This document shows positions 15,982 through 24,695 of a stretch of DNA of 56,680 nt, in pieces. The stretch's first letter is position 1. The number at the start of each line of letters is the position of its first letter. The notes beneath the pieces were generated by a model that made no database searches, was not told the origin of the DNA, and saw only the letters and a program-made list of their open reading frames with translations. The translations under genes and the position numbers were made by a program. This DNA comes from Micavibrio_B sp044238965 (GTDB lineage Bacteria; Pseudomonadota; Alphaproteobacteria; Micavibrionales; Micavibrionaceae): contig JBIICJ010000003.1 in the NCBI GenBank assembly GCA_044238965.1, positions 1 through 56,680 on the forward strand. Direction: 5' to 3'.

Positions 15982-17313
15982 TTATTCATCTCCATCATTA
16001 TCGTTATCGGTGGTGTGTGCTGGTTTGCTTGATTGCACGCGTTCAAACACAGCGGCAAAAAAACCATCTGTACCATGACGATGCGGGGTTAAACGCATCA
16101 CATCGGTGCAATGATCGGGTAATGTTGTGTCTTTCGGCCATGCCTCATGTAATGGCTTTAAACGAAATTCGGGATGACGTTTTAAAAATGCCGTAACTTG
16201 GTTTTCATTTTCTTCGGGCAAAATAGAACATGTGGCGTAAACCAAACGTCCGCCAACTTTGACCACATGCACCACGCGGTCAAGGATATCGGCCTGAATG
16301 GTGATTAATTCATTCAATGTCGGGCCATATAATTTCCAGCGCATATCCGGATTACGGCGCCATGTGCCCGTGCCCGAACATGGCACATCAGTCAACACAA
16401 CATCAAATGTTTCTTTTTGACGTTTAAGCCATTTGCGATGACGTTCATCGGATAAAGGGCGGACCTCGATAATGTCTGATACATGGGCACGGCGAAAACG
16501 TTCTTTGCCTTTGTCTAAACGCGCGGCTTCGGTATCCATCGCAACGATGCGACCTTTGACCTTCATACGATTAGCCAATGCCAATGTTTTACCGCCAGCG
16601 CCAGCGCAATAATCTAAAACCTGCATCGATGGTTTTACATCGCACGCGTGCGCGATTAATTGCGATCCTTCGTCTTGGATATCAATCCATCCTTTGACGA
16701 ATGCCTTTGTGCGCGAGAGGAATGTTTTTCCCTGAACGCGCAAACATTCGGGAACATAAGCCCCCAGTTTGGTGTTCACGCGATCGGCGCCCAATGATTT
16801 TTGCACCTTTTCAACATCCGCCAAATGGGTGTTGACGCGGATATCAAGCGATGCACCCGATAGAAATGCATTCATTTCAACTTCGAAATCTTTGCCAAAA
16901 TATTGTTCGAGTGACGCGCGGTAATTGTCAGGACATTCCACACGTACATGTGATGGCGCGTTTGATAAATCAGGCAATGATTTTAAAAATGATAATTCCG
17001 ATTCTGTGACCATGTCAGGCGCGTATTTTGATTCATCAAAAAAACGATCAATTGGTGCCTCGAACTGATACAGATAGGCGAGCCATAAATTACGTGGCGT
17101 GATCTCTTGCTTCGCTTCAGTCAATTGCCATGACAGGCGACCATAATGGCGATAAATTGTATATGATGTTTCGGCGATAAAGGATCTGTCTTTTGATCCG
17201 ATATATTTGCGAAAACGCAAATAATCCCCCATTGTGGAATCCATTGGAATGCGGGATGTGTGGATACGTTCTAATATCTCAAGAATGGCTTTGGCGCGAG
17301 CTGAAGGGGTCAT
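15982..17313 (-). CDS. RsmB/NOP family 16S rRNA m5C methyltransferase
   Basis: 443-residue SAM-dependent RNA cytosine-C5 methyltransferase. The SAM loop is DYCAGAGGKTLALA; the two catalytic cysteines are in LTDVPCSGTGTWRRNPD and YATCSILPEEN. The N-terminal 130 residues are helical and may be a degenerate NusB-like domain, so RsmB (m5C967) is the nearest E. coli equivalent; the exact target cannot be fixed from sequence. It precedes guaA by two bases, an arrangement I associate with alphaproteobacteria. Confidence 0.9.
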   Translation of the reverse strand: MTPSARAKAILEILERIHTSRIPMDSTMGDYLRFRKYIGSKDRSFIAETSYTIYRHYGRLSWQLTEAKQEITPRNLWLAYLYQFEAPIDRFFDESKYAPDMVTESELSFLKSLPDLSNAPSHVRVECPDNYRASLEQYFGKDFEVEMNAFLSGASLDIRVNTHLADVEKVQKSLGADRVNTKLGAYVPECLRVQGKTFLSRTKAFVKGWIDIQDEGSQLIAHACDVKPSMQVLDYCAGAGGKTLALANRMKVKGRIVAMDTEAARLDKGKERFRRAHVSDIIEVRPLSDERHRKWLKRQKETFDVVLTDVPCSGTGTWRRNPDMRWKLYGPTLNELITIQADILDRVVHVVKVGGRLVYATCSILPEENENQVTAFLKRHPEFRLKPLHEAWPKDTTLPDHCTDVMRLTPHRHGTDGFFAAVFERVQSSKPAHTTDNDNDGDE

Positions 17314-17360
17314 GTCCAGTTTTTAAAGACTTCACCCCCCAAATGCAACCCGAAAAGGGC

Positions 17361-17639
17361 TTATTCGCCGAGTAATTTTCCACCTTTGGTGGTTAATGTT
17401 GTGCCGTCGGCCATGGTATGCGCGCCGTCAGGCACCAATGATTTGGTGCCATCATCGGATACGATAAAGATATTCTCACCTTCGATGGAAATTTTGGTGC
17501 CGTCTTTTAATGTGGCTTCGCGCATTTCAATAGCGACATCTGGTATAGCGACGTCAGCCACAGGAGTTGTGTCTTGTGCATAAACAGGTGCGGTGAAAAG
17601 CATAGCCGTTACAAACGCAAGTGACAAAATTTTCTGCAT
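17361..17639 (-). CDS. Small secreted protein with DGT repeats
   Basis: 92-residue protein with a signal peptide ending VYAQD (cleavage near residue 21) and no membrane segment afterwards, so it is periplasmic or released. The mature part repeats short beta-type units built around DGTK, DGTKS, DGAHT and DGTT, ending TTKGGKLL. Small secreted proteins of this pattern are common in Gram-negatives but have no known function. The start is the ATG at 17639 because AAAGGAGA sits eight bases before it; an in-frame TTG two codons upstream would be too close to that site. Confidence 0.75.
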   Translation of the reverse strand: MQKILSLAFVTAMLFTAPVYAQDTTPVADVAIPDVAIEMREATLKDGTKISIEGENIFIVSDDGTKSLVPDGAHTMADGTTLTTKGGKLLGE

Positions 17640-17666
17640 AACCAAATCTCCTTTAATTCTTATTCT

Positions 17667-17695
17667 AAAATAGAATGAATAGGCCGATGAAACAA
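17667..17695 (-). promoter_or_regulatory. Possible promoter of the small secreted protein
   Basis: Reading leftwards, TTGTTT (17690-17695) and TATTTT (17667-17672) are 17 bases apart and would start transcription near 17660, about 20 bases before the ribosome site. An ATTCTA / TAGAAT repeat overlaps the -10 region. The promoter match is moderate. Confidence 0.35.
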
Positions 17696-17753
17696 GCGTT
17701 TTCTATGCTGCATAATTGACGAATTGTAACGATAATTTACGGTAAATATTATC

Positions 17754-19232
17754 CTAATTTTCCGTACGGTAATTTGGCGCTTCGCGGGTAATTGTGACAT
17801 CATGCACGTGACTTTCACGGTAACCTGCTGATGTCATACGGATAAATTCCGCTGTCTCACGCATATCGTTAATTGTCGGGCAACCTGTATAACCCATTGA
17901 TGCGCGCAAACCGCCCACCATTTGATGAATGACAGCCGCCACAGGGCCTTTGTACGGAACGCGCCCTTCGATCCCTTCGGGAACTAATTTATTGCTATCA
18001 CGCACGCGGCCTTGGAAATAACGATCGGCAGATCCATCGCTCATCGCGCCAACAGATCCCATGCCGCGATATGATTTGTATGAACGGCCCTGGTATAAAA
18101 TCACTTCGCCTGGTGCTTCGGTTGTGCCCGCAAATACCGACCCGAGCATTACGCAATTTGCACCTGCGGCAATTGCTTTGGCTAAATCGCCTGAATATTT
18201 TATCCCGCCATCGGCGATCACGGGGATGTTTAATTTGTGACAAATTTCAACCGCATTCATAATCGCGGTTAATTGCGGCACGCCCACGCCCGCGACAACG
18301 CGCGTTGTACAAATCGACCCTGGGCCAATACCAACTTTTACCGCATCTACGCCCGCATCTATCAATGCTTTTGCCGCGTCCGCTGTGGCAATATTTCCGC
18401 CTACAATTTGCATGCCATTTTTGGCATCTTTTTTAATGCGTTTCACAGTATCCAAAACAGATTGCGCATGACCGTGCGCGGTATCAACCACCACAACATC
18501 TAATTCAGCATCATTTAAAATCATAGCGCGTTCATACCCATTCACATCGCCCGTACCAACCGCCGCACCGACGCGCAAACGACCCAATTCATCTTTGCAC
18601 GCATGCGGGAATAATGTTGATTTTTCAATATCTTTGACAGTCATTAATCCCACGCAACGATCCGCATCATCAACGATCAATAATTTTTCAATGCGGTGTT
18701 GGTGCAATAATTTTTTAGCGTTTTCCTTGTCAATTGATCCTGACACTTTGATCAAATTTTCATGTGTCATTAATTCACGAATTGGTTGTTCCATATTCGC
18801 CGCGAAACGTACATCGCGATTGGTAAGAATACCCACCAATTTGCCGTTTTCTTCGGTGACAGGAACACCCGAGATATGATAGCGGCGCATAACCTCCAAC
18901 GCTTCGGCCAAAGTAACATCAGGGCGTAATGTGATGGGGTTTGATACCATACCCGATTCAAATCGTTTGACGCGGCGAACGCATCCTGCTTGTTCTTCGG
19001 TTGTTAAATTGCGGTGAATGATCCCAAGGCCACCATTTTGCGCCATGGCAATCGCCATATCCGCCTCTGTCACCGTATCCATCGCGGATGATAAAATCGG
19101 AATATTTAATTGAATAGATTTTGTTAAATTGGTGGTGGTGGATACATCAGATGGTTGAACACTGGACGCGGCAGGCAATAACAACACGTCATCAAAAGTT
19201 AGACCGTCACGAATTTTAGATTGTATTAACAT
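17754..19232 (-). CDS. guaB: Inosine-5'-monophosphate dehydrogenase
   Basis: 492-residue enzyme oxidising IMP to XMP with NAD, the step before GuaA. The N-terminus IRDGLTFDDVLLLPA is diagnostic, two CBS domains occupy about residues 90-205, the catalytic cysteine is in GPGSICTTRVVAG, and the flap has YRGMGSVGAM with the catalytic Arg in DRYFQG. An ATG four codons upstream (19244) is also possible; 19232 gives the usual MLIQSKI start behind a GGGG stretch. No obvious terminator follows. Confidence 0.96.
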   Translation of the reverse strand: MLIQSKIRDGLTFDDVLLLPAASSVQPSDVSTTTNLTKSIQLNIPILSSAMDTVTEADMAIAMAQNGGLGIIHRNLTTEEQAGCVRRVKRFESGMVSNPITLRPDVTLAEALEVMRRYHISGVPVTEENGKLVGILTNRDVRFAANMEQPIRELMTHENLIKVSGSIDKENAKKLLHQHRIEKLLIVDDADRCVGLMTVKDIEKSTLFPHACKDELGRLRVGAAVGTGDVNGYERAMILNDAELDVVVVDTAHGHAQSVLDTVKRIKKDAKNGMQIVGGNIATADAAKALIDAGVDAVKVGIGPGSICTTRVVAGVGVPQLTAIMNAVEICHKLNIPVIADGGIKYSGDLAKAIAAGANCVMLGSVFAGTTEAPGEVILYQGRSYKSYRGMGSVGAMSDGSADRYFQGRVRDSNKLVPEGIEGRVPYKGPVAAVIHQMVGGLRASMGYTGCPTINDMRETAEFIRMTSAGYRESHVHDVTITREAPNYRTEN

Positions 19233-19316
19233 GGCAAACCCCATCAGTTTTCAGTTGGTTTCAGGAAATTTGCAAACAAGGTATAGGCAGTTCGCATGCC
19301 CGTGTAAAGAAGAATC

Positions 19317-20003
19317 TTACGCGCCGTTTTGTTCCCCACGAAACCCCATCGCGAGCAGGTATGTTTCTGCGCTTTCCGCGCGTGAAGCCGCGGGTTTGAC
19401 GTGGCGGACAGTGGTAAAATCGCGTTTAATTTGTTGTAATAATGTCCCCTCGCTACCGCCTTGAAACACCTTTGCCAAGAACACGCCATTTGGCTTTAAA
19501 ATATCGCGGGCGAATTCGTATGCCGCCTCAACCAGCGCGATAATTTTAATATGATCGGTACGGCTGTGCCCCGTTGTGTTATGCGCCATGTCAGATAACA
19601 CTAAATCTACTTTGCCGCCCGCAGCATCCATTAATATTTGCGGCGCCTCGTCCGACATGAAATCAAGTTGCATAAAATTAATACCCGCCATCGGTGATAT
19701 TTCCAGCAAATCAATTGCCACAATTTTTTTGCAATTCTTTTGTTGTAAGACTTGGCACCATCCACCAGGTGCCGCGCCTAAATCAACTGCAACCATGCCA
19801 TCTTTAATAAATTTATGTTTTTCATCAATCTCGAGCAATTTATAGGCAGCGCGGGATCGATACCCATCGCGCTGCGCCCGTTGGACATACGGATCATTAA
19901 TATGGCGCATTAACCATGTGGCTGATGACGCTTTGCGCGATTTCGCGTTTTTAATTTTTTTTGTTGGCTCACGCCCCGAAGGTGGTTTGGTGTTTTTGGT
20001 CAT
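19317..20003 (-). CDS. rlmE: 23S rRNA 2'-O-methyltransferase RlmE
   Basis: 228-residue RrmJ/FtsJ enzyme methylating U2552 in the A-loop of 23S rRNA. The SAM motif is AVDLGAAPGGWCQVL, and the K-D-K-E catalytic tetrad is visible in SRAAYKLLEI, LSDMAHN, FLAKVFQG and AESAETYLLAMG. The N-terminal 40 residues are Lys/Ser-rich, a basic extension seen in alphaproteobacterial forms. One base separates it from the small membrane-protein gene on the same strand. Confidence 0.94.
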   Translation of the reverse strand: MTKNTKPPSGREPTKKIKNAKSRKASSATWLMRHINDPYVQRAQRDGYRSRAAYKLLEIDEKHKFIKDGMVAVDLGAAPGGWCQVLQQKNCKKIVAIDLLEISPMAGINFMQLDFMSDEAPQILMDAAGGKVDLVLSDMAHNTTGHSRTDHIKIIALVEAAYEFARDILKPNGVFLAKVFQGGSEGTLLQQIKRDFTTVRHVKPAASRAESAETYLLAMGFRGEQNGA

Positions 20004-20004
20004 A

Positions 20005-20373
20005 TCAAATTAACATAGCCAATGATGAGATAAAAAACGACATAAAAAATAATGATAATGCCGCCGCCAAATAAATTTCACTGCGTGTGCGCGGGGATAA
20101 ATAAGAGAGAAGGATAAATAAAGCAATAAAGATGCTGTGAATCACAAGGCCACGTTGAAACAAACCGATATCAACCCAACCCGTGAATCCTTTGGCAAAG
20201 CCCGTTGATTGAATAAGCTGAACCTGTAATTGCAGCACAATTGAAATTAACAGAATAAAGATAGTAATTTTGATTCGCTGGCCTTTATGTGCGACCAACC
20301 ATGCGAGCGGAAGCCATAATAACAGCATCCATTCCCCTGTAAGATTTTGCCACAATATATGTATAAATTCCAT
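20005..20373 (-). CDS. Small hypothetical membrane protein
   Basis: 122-residue protein with about four hydrophobic segments (MLLLWLPLAWLVA, ITIFILLISIVLQ, GLVIHSIFIALFILLSY, YLAAALSLFFMSFFI) and few charged residues, so it is an inner-membrane protein. I recognise no family. The ATG at 20373 is preceded by GGAAA; a TTG six codons earlier is less likely. It is divergent from the M48 protease gene with 46 bases between, and leads into rlmE. Confidence 0.65.
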   Translation of the reverse strand: MEFIHILWQNLTGEWMLLLWLPLAWLVAHKGQRIKITIFILLISIVLQLQVQLIQSTGFAKGFTGWVDIGLFQRGLVIHSIFIALFILLSYLSPRTRSEIYLAAALSLFFMSFFISSLAMLI

Positions 20374-20419
20374 GCGTGTTTCCACTTGCAATCATTATTC
20401 ATTATGGTCATATCATATT

Positions 20420-21751
20420 ATGCGCATTTTGACGTTAGTCTTTTTTGTTATTTTTTCGATTATTAATCTGCCAGCATCAGCTATGGCTGGGCCATCTATC
20501 ATCCGTGATACTGAAATCGAAACAATATTACACGGCTGGACTAAAGATGTATTTGCTGCCGCAGGGATGTCACCATCACAAATTGATTTGGTGTTGGTAC
20601 AAAGCCCCGACGTCAATGCGTTTGTATCGGGCGGTAGTAATATTTTTATATATACGGGATTAATCGACAAAACAAAAACCCCCGAAGAATTAATTGGCGT
20701 GATTGCCCATGAAACGGGGCATATTGCTGGTGGACATTTGATACGCACCCGTCGTGCAGCCGCAAATGCATCATTTGAATCTTTATTGGCAATCGCATTA
20801 GGTGTTGGCGTAGCGCTCGCTGGTGGTGGCGGTGATGCCGCCAGTGCAGGTGTTGCCATTGGACAGGCTACCGCCACAAATTCATTTTTAGCTCATTCGC
20901 GCGTGCAAGAATCATCCGCAGATCAAGCGGCAGCAAGCTATTTAGCAAAAGCAAATATTAATCCAGATGGGTTAATTTCATTTCTAGAAAAAATTTCATC
21001 ACAAGAAATTTTAGATCGTTCACAACAATCTGGTTATATGCGCACTCACCCGCTTAGCCGTGATCGTATTGATGCTTTAAAATACAAAACCTCATCACAA
21101 ACGCGTCAAGGCCAAAATACAAAATGGAACGAAGAACACGCGCGTATCAAGGCAAAATTAAAAGGATTTATATCTCCACAACAAGTGATATATGAATATC
21201 CTTCATCCGATACATCAATTGCCGCAAAATATGCCCGCGCCATTGCCGCCTATCGCATGAATCGTACCGATGATGCAATTTCACAAATCAATGCTTTGAT
21301 TGCCGCCGAACCGCGCAACCCGTATTTCCATGAATTAAAGGGACAGATGTTATATGAATTTGGCAAAGCCAAAGATTCCATAGCCCCCTATCGTACGGCA
21401 TTGGGATTAAAGCCAGAATCTGGTCTCATTCGCACTGCCTATGCCCAAGCGTTGATTGATACCAATTCTTATAAAGAAGCTTTGTCAGAACTCAGACGCG
21501 CGGAGCGTGATGAGCCGCGTTCATCACGTATTAAGCGCTTAATGGCAACGGCAACAGGGCGTTTGGGCAATGAAACCGAGGCAAAAGTCTATTTAGCTGA
21601 GGAAGCCATTATGCAAGGCCGCGCCAAAGACGCCGCCTCACTTGCCACCAGCGCCCTGAAGACCTTACCCAACAACTCGCCCCTGCGTATTCGCGCTCAG
21701 GATGTTTTAAGTTTGACGGAATCCATAAAAGAGCGAAATGAGGAGAAATAA
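20420..21751 (+). CDS. M48 family metalloprotease with TPR repeats (BepA-like)
   Basis: 443-residue periplasmic zinc protease. Residues 1-23 are a signal peptide (ends ASAMA). The zinc site is H97-E-T-G-H101 (IAHETGHIAGGH), and the third ligand glutamate is in SSADQAAASYL. The C-terminal half has TPR-like helical pairs (for example GQMLYEFGKAKDSIAPYRTAL). This is the layout of BepA/YfgC, which polices outer-membrane protein assembly. A glycine-rich loop AGGGGDAASAGVAIGQ follows the active site. The frame stays open 50 codons further upstream, but the signal peptide fixes the start at 20420. A weak hairpin lies just behind the stop. Confidence 0.92.
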   Translation: MRILTLVFFVIFSIINLPASAMAGPSIIRDTEIETILHGWTKDVFAAAGMSPSQIDLVLVQSPDVNAFVSGGSNIFIYTGLIDKTKTPEELIGVIAHETGHIAGGHLIRTRRAAANASFESLLAIALGVGVALAGGGGDAASAGVAIGQATATNSFLAHSRVQESSADQAAASYLAKANINPDGLISFLEKISSQEILDRSQQSGYMRTHPLSRDRIDALKYKTSSQTRQGQNTKWNEEHARIKAKLKGFISPQQVIYEYPSSDTSIAAKYARAIAAYRMNRTDDAISQINALIAAEPRNPYFHELKGQMLYEFGKAKDSIAPYRTALGLKPESGLIRTAYAQALIDTNSYKEALSELRRAERDEPRSSRIKRLMATATGRLGNETEAKVYLAEEAIMQGRAKDAASLATSALKTLPNNSPLRIRAQDVLSLTESIKERNEEK

Positions 21752-21775
21752 ATAATCTTTCGTTAAGATTTATTT
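21750..21775 (+). terminator. Weak terminator after the M48 protease gene
   Basis: AAATAATCTT pairs with AAGATT-T-ATTT around a TCGTT loop with one bulged T, and overlaps the stop codon. The stem is AT-rich and the following ACTTTT is short, so it is at best a partial terminator before the dsbA-like gene. Confidence 0.35.
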
Positions 21776-21848
21776 ACTTTTCTGCGGTAATCTTTATCCT
21801 CATTTTATATTACGAATCTATACCACCCCTTACAGGAGTTATCCAAAC

Positions 21849-22637
21849 ATGTTATCCCCCAAAACAAAAATTCTCGGCGCTGGCATACTCGCAGGCATTC
21901 TTCTCGGCGCGAGCCCATTTGTATTAAAAATTCAAGCTGTTGAAAAATCAGCTGTGGCCGCATCATCAGAATTTTCTGAAGCACAAAAAGCCGAATTAAA
22001 TACATTGATGAAAGATTTTATTTTAAACAATCCAACTGTCATTTTAGATTCAGTTAACAATCACCAAAAAGATCAAGCCAAAGCCCAAGAAGAACAAGGG
22101 GCTAAAGCTTTAGAAGAATTTAAAGGGTTTTTTGCCAGTGACGAATTACCAAGCATTGGACCAAAATCTGCTGATGTGAGCATCGTGGAATTTTTTGACT
22201 ATAACTGCGGTTATTGCAAACGTGCCTTCGAAGCGGTTCAAGATACTTTGAACAAAGACAAAAATGTTCGTTTTGTATTTATCGAATTACCAATTTTATC
22301 CGAACAATCACGTGATGCATCTGAATTGGCAACAGCGGCACAATTACAGGGTAAATATTTTGAAATGCATGCTGGTTTGATGAAATTCCAAGGCCCTAAA
22401 ACACGTGAGAACGTTTTGAAAATTGCCAAAGATGTGGGCATTGATACAGATCGTCTTGTTGCCGATGCAAAATCACCAAAGGTACAAGATATGCTGAAAA
22501 AGAATGCTGAAGTTGCCCAAAAATTGGCGGTCAGCGGGACGCCTGCCTTTATTTTAGGTGATCAGATCATTCGTGGATTTATCCCTGGTGATGCGATGCA
22601 AACCATGATCAAAGATTTGCGTGCGAAAAAAGGATAA
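21849..22637 (+). CDS. DsbA family thiol:disulfide oxidoreductase (Com1-like)
   Basis: 262-residue exported thioredoxin-fold protein. A hydrophobic N-terminus (8-27) is followed by an Ala/Glu-rich helical region of about 70 residues containing DFILNNPTVILDSV, which is the hallmark of the Com1/ScsC-like group, then the DsbA core with active site C120-GY-C123 (FDYNCGYCKRAF) and the cis-proline in SGTPAFILG. It should oxidise or isomerise disulfides in the periplasm. The ATG follows CAGGAG. A second DsbA-like gene starts nine bases later. Confidence 0.92.
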   Translation: MLSPKTKILGAGILAGILLGASPFVLKIQAVEKSAVAASSEFSEAQKAELNTLMKDFILNNPTVILDSVNNHQKDQAKAQEEQGAKALEEFKGFFASDELPSIGPKSADVSIVEFFDYNCGYCKRAFEAVQDTLNKDKNVRFVFIELPILSEQSRDASELATAAQLQGKYFEMHAGLMKFQGPKTRENVLKIAKDVGIDTDRLVADAKSPKVQDMLKKNAEVAQKLAVSGTPAFILGDQIIRGFIPGDAMQTMIKDLRAKKG

Positions 22638-22646
22638 TCATTTCAT

Positions 22647-23249
22647 ATGATTAAAAAAATCCTTTTGGGAATTTTAATGTTAGGAATGGTCGCGCTTGCG
22701 GCCATTCTTATTTTTGAAAACTATGTTTACAACCAACGTGTTAAATTTGCCGAATTACCATGGTCAAGTAACAGCGAAACCAACAAGGATGCGCCCATCA
22801 CGATTGTTAATTTTGTTGATTATTCCTGTCCCTATTGCCATGAATTTCATCCCTTATTAAATCAAGCGATCGAGAATGATAATTCTTTTAATATTGTCAT
22901 TAAACCAGTTGGTTTGTTAAATCAAAATTCAGAAGACATCGCAATGATTATCATGGCGGCAGGCTTGCAAAAACAAGATGGTGATCTACATAATGCTATT
23001 ATGAAGCTCCCACATCCTATTTCGCCCGATGATGTTTACAAGGCCGCTGAAACTTTGCCAATTGATATGAATAAATTGCGCGATATAGCCACAAGCGATG
23101 AAATGCGCATCGCATTAAAGCAAAATAATAATCTATTTTACACCTTGGGTTTTAAGGCTGTGCCCACTATATTAATTAATGGACGTGCCTACAGCCCCAC
23201 GGGTGACATGCCGTCGCCCGATACGTTAAAGAAAATTTTAAAGAATTAA
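22647..23249 (+). CDS. Second DsbA-like thioredoxin-fold protein
   Basis: 200-residue membrane-anchored or secreted protein with an N-terminal hydrophobic segment (about 4-23). The active site is C61-PY-C64 in VDYSCPYCHEFHPLL and the cis-proline is in AVPTILINGRAY. It lacks the long helical N-terminal region of its neighbour, so it is not a simple recent duplicate. It lies between the Com1-like gene and the copper chaperone lipoprotein and may supply reduced cysteines for metal handling; that role is inferred from position only. Confidence 0.88.
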   Translation: MIKKILLGILMLGMVALAAILIFENYVYNQRVKFAELPWSSNSETNKDAPITIVNFVDYSCPYCHEFHPLLNQAIENDNSFNIVIKPVGLLNQNSEDIAMIIMAAGLQKQDGDLHNAIMKLPHPISPDDVYKAAETLPIDMNKLRDIATSDEMRIALKQNNNLFYTLGFKAVPTILINGRAYSPTGDMPSPDTLKKILKN

Positions 23250-23266
23250 AAAAGAAAGATATTTTG

Positions 23267-23743
23267 ATGAAACAAATTTTTGTAATGCTCTGCCTTACAA
23301 TTGTACTCCTCACTGGTTGTCAAAAGAAAGACGTCACCATGATGGTGCACGAACCACAATCATTTGAAACGGCCAAAGGCATGACGGTTGGTGCGGCAAT
23401 TTTAACTTTGCACAACATGTCAGACAAAGAAGACGCATTGATTAAAGTTGAAACCCCATTAACACCGCGTGCGGAAATTCATAATATGATTGACGATAAT
23501 GGTATCATGAAAATGCGTAAAATTGATTCAATACCCCTCGCGCCATCAGGTATGACAGCTTTAAAGCCAGACGGATACCACATAATGGTGATGGATTTAA
23601 CAGCGCCATTAAAGGCGGGCGATGAATACCAAATGACATTTTATTTTAAAAATTCTGCACCTGTGACAGCGACAATTCCTGTACTAAGCCGCAAGGCATT
23701 AACTGAAACAATGGAAAAAATGGATAACCATGACCACCATTAA
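23267..23743 (+). CDS. PCu(A)C-type copper chaperone lipoprotein
   Basis: 158-residue periplasmic copper(I)-binding protein (DUF461). The signal peptide ends in a lipobox, LLTGC. The copper motif is complete: His in EIHNM, then x10 to Met in MKM, x21 to His, and HxM in YHIMVM. The C-terminus is histidine-rich (NHDHH) and could add metal sites. Members of the family deliver copper to the CuA centre of cytochrome oxidase. The ATG at 23267 is chosen over a TTG one codon before. Its last 14 bases overlap the next gene. Confidence 0.88.
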   Translation: MKQIFVMLCLTIVLLTGCQKKDVTMMVHEPQSFETAKGMTVGAAILTLHNMSDKEDALIKVETPLTPRAEIHNMIDDNGIMKMRKIDSIPLAPSGMTALKPDGYHIMVMDLTAPLKAGDEYQMTFYFKNSAPVTATIPVLSRKALTETMEKMDNHDHH

Positions 23744-24206
23744 AAATATTGTTTTTGATTTATATGGCGTTCTGATTAACCCGAGTGATAATTACGGGAT
23801 TCTCGAATCCGTTGATTTATTGCGTGAATTAAAAGATCACGGATACCGCGTCTTTGGTATGACCAATTTGTCATTAGAGGGTTATTCAACCGTATTAACG
23901 CAATGCCCGTTTGTACGATTGCTCGAAGACGTTATTGTGTCGGGGCGCGAAGGTGTGTCAAAACCGAACCCGCGTATTTATCAAATTTTATTGGAACGTC
24001 ACAAATTATTACCCGAGGAAACATTATTTATCGATGATGCCGCAGCCAATGTTGAGGCCGCGCAGGCATTGCATTTCCACGGCCATGTGTTTAAATCACC
24101 CCAAGGGTTAGAGGCACATTTAATTAAACTTGGGTTCTTTTCTGATTTAGAAAACATGAAATCAGATTGTTGCAATGATGGTGGATGCTCATGCCATCCA
24201 TCATGA
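23730..24206 (+). CDS. HAD-like hydrolase with Cys-rich tail
   Basis: 158-residue HAD-superfamily protein. Motif I is VFDLYGVL with nucleophile D10; the second acid is replaced by Tyr, as in haloacid-dehalogenase-type members. Motif II is GMTNLS, motif III is the Lys in SKPNPRIY and motif IV is LFIDDAAANVEAA. The cap is minimal. The final 12 residues carry a CC-x4-C-x-C-H cluster that does not belong to the HAD fold and could bind metal. It overlaps the copper chaperone gene by 14 bases and runs into aroQ. Substrate unknown. Confidence 0.85.
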   Translation: MTTIKNIVFDLYGVLINPSDNYGILESVDLLRELKDHGYRVFGMTNLSLEGYSTVLTQCPFVRLLEDVIVSGREGVSKPNPRIYQILLERHKLLPEETLFIDDAAANVEAAQALHFHGHVFKSPQGLEAHLIKLGFFSDLENMKSDCCNDGGCSCHPS

Positions 24207-24631
24207 TTTTAAATGGGCCGAATTTAAACTGCCTCGGCATGCGTGAGCCGCATATTTACGGCACAACAACATTAAGTGATATCGAACAAATGTGTCGCAA
24301 TAAAGCCAGTGCACATAATTGCATTATCGCATTTCATCAATCCAATCACGAAGGGCAATTGATTGATTGGATTCAATCTGCACGTACAGGATATGATGGG
24401 TTAATCATCAACGCCGCCGCCTATACCCATACATCCATCGCCATTCATGATGCGTTAAAATTATTATCGATCCCGATTGCTGAGGTGCATTTATCCGATC
24501 CTAAGGCACGCGAAGAATTCCGCCATCATTCATATATTGAATCGGTTGCCCAATTTCATTTTGCAGGGCATGGTGCGCAGTCATATATAATGGCTATAGA
24601 GGCCATAATTTCCGTAATCAAACCGCTTTGA
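24191..24631 (+). CDS. aroQ: 3-dehydroquinate dehydratase, type II
   Basis: 146-residue dodecameric enzyme that dehydrates 3-dehydroquinate in the shikimate pathway. Signatures are ILNGPNLNCLGMREP (with the catalytic Tyr in PHIYG), HQSNHEGQLIDWI, INAAAYTHTSIAI and the catalytic His in EVHLSDPKAREEFRHHSYI. Start choice is between ATG at 24185, 24191 and 24203. 24191 gives the normal N-terminal length with GGTGG six bases before it, while 24203 forms an ATGA overlap with the HAD stop. It is normally found directly before accB, as here. Confidence 0.94.
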   Translation: MPSIMILNGPNLNCLGMREPHIYGTTTLSDIEQMCRNKASAHNCIIAFHQSNHEGQLIDWIQSARTGYDGLIINAAAYTHTSIAIHDALKLLSIPIAEVHLSDPKAREEFRHHSYIESVAQFHFAGHGAQSYIMAIEAIISVIKPL

Positions 24632-24656
24632 CTTTTTTGCCAAATTCCAGTATCAC
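24628..24656 (+). promoter_or_regulatory. Probable promoter of accB-accC
   Basis: TTGACT (24628-24633, overlapping the aroQ stop codon) and TATCAC (24651-24656) are 17 bases apart, giving a good sigma70-type promoter about 35 bases before the accB ATG. It would let accBC be transcribed separately from the aroQ cluster. Confidence 0.5.
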
Positions 24657-24695
24657 ATACAAAAGATTGAGTTAATATTTACATAAGGATATTGC

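Noticed and set aside
17715..17753. Palindromic ATTTAC-G-GTAAAT downstream of guaB
   Set aside because: Short AT-rich palindrome with no T-run; neither a convincing terminator nor a known operator.
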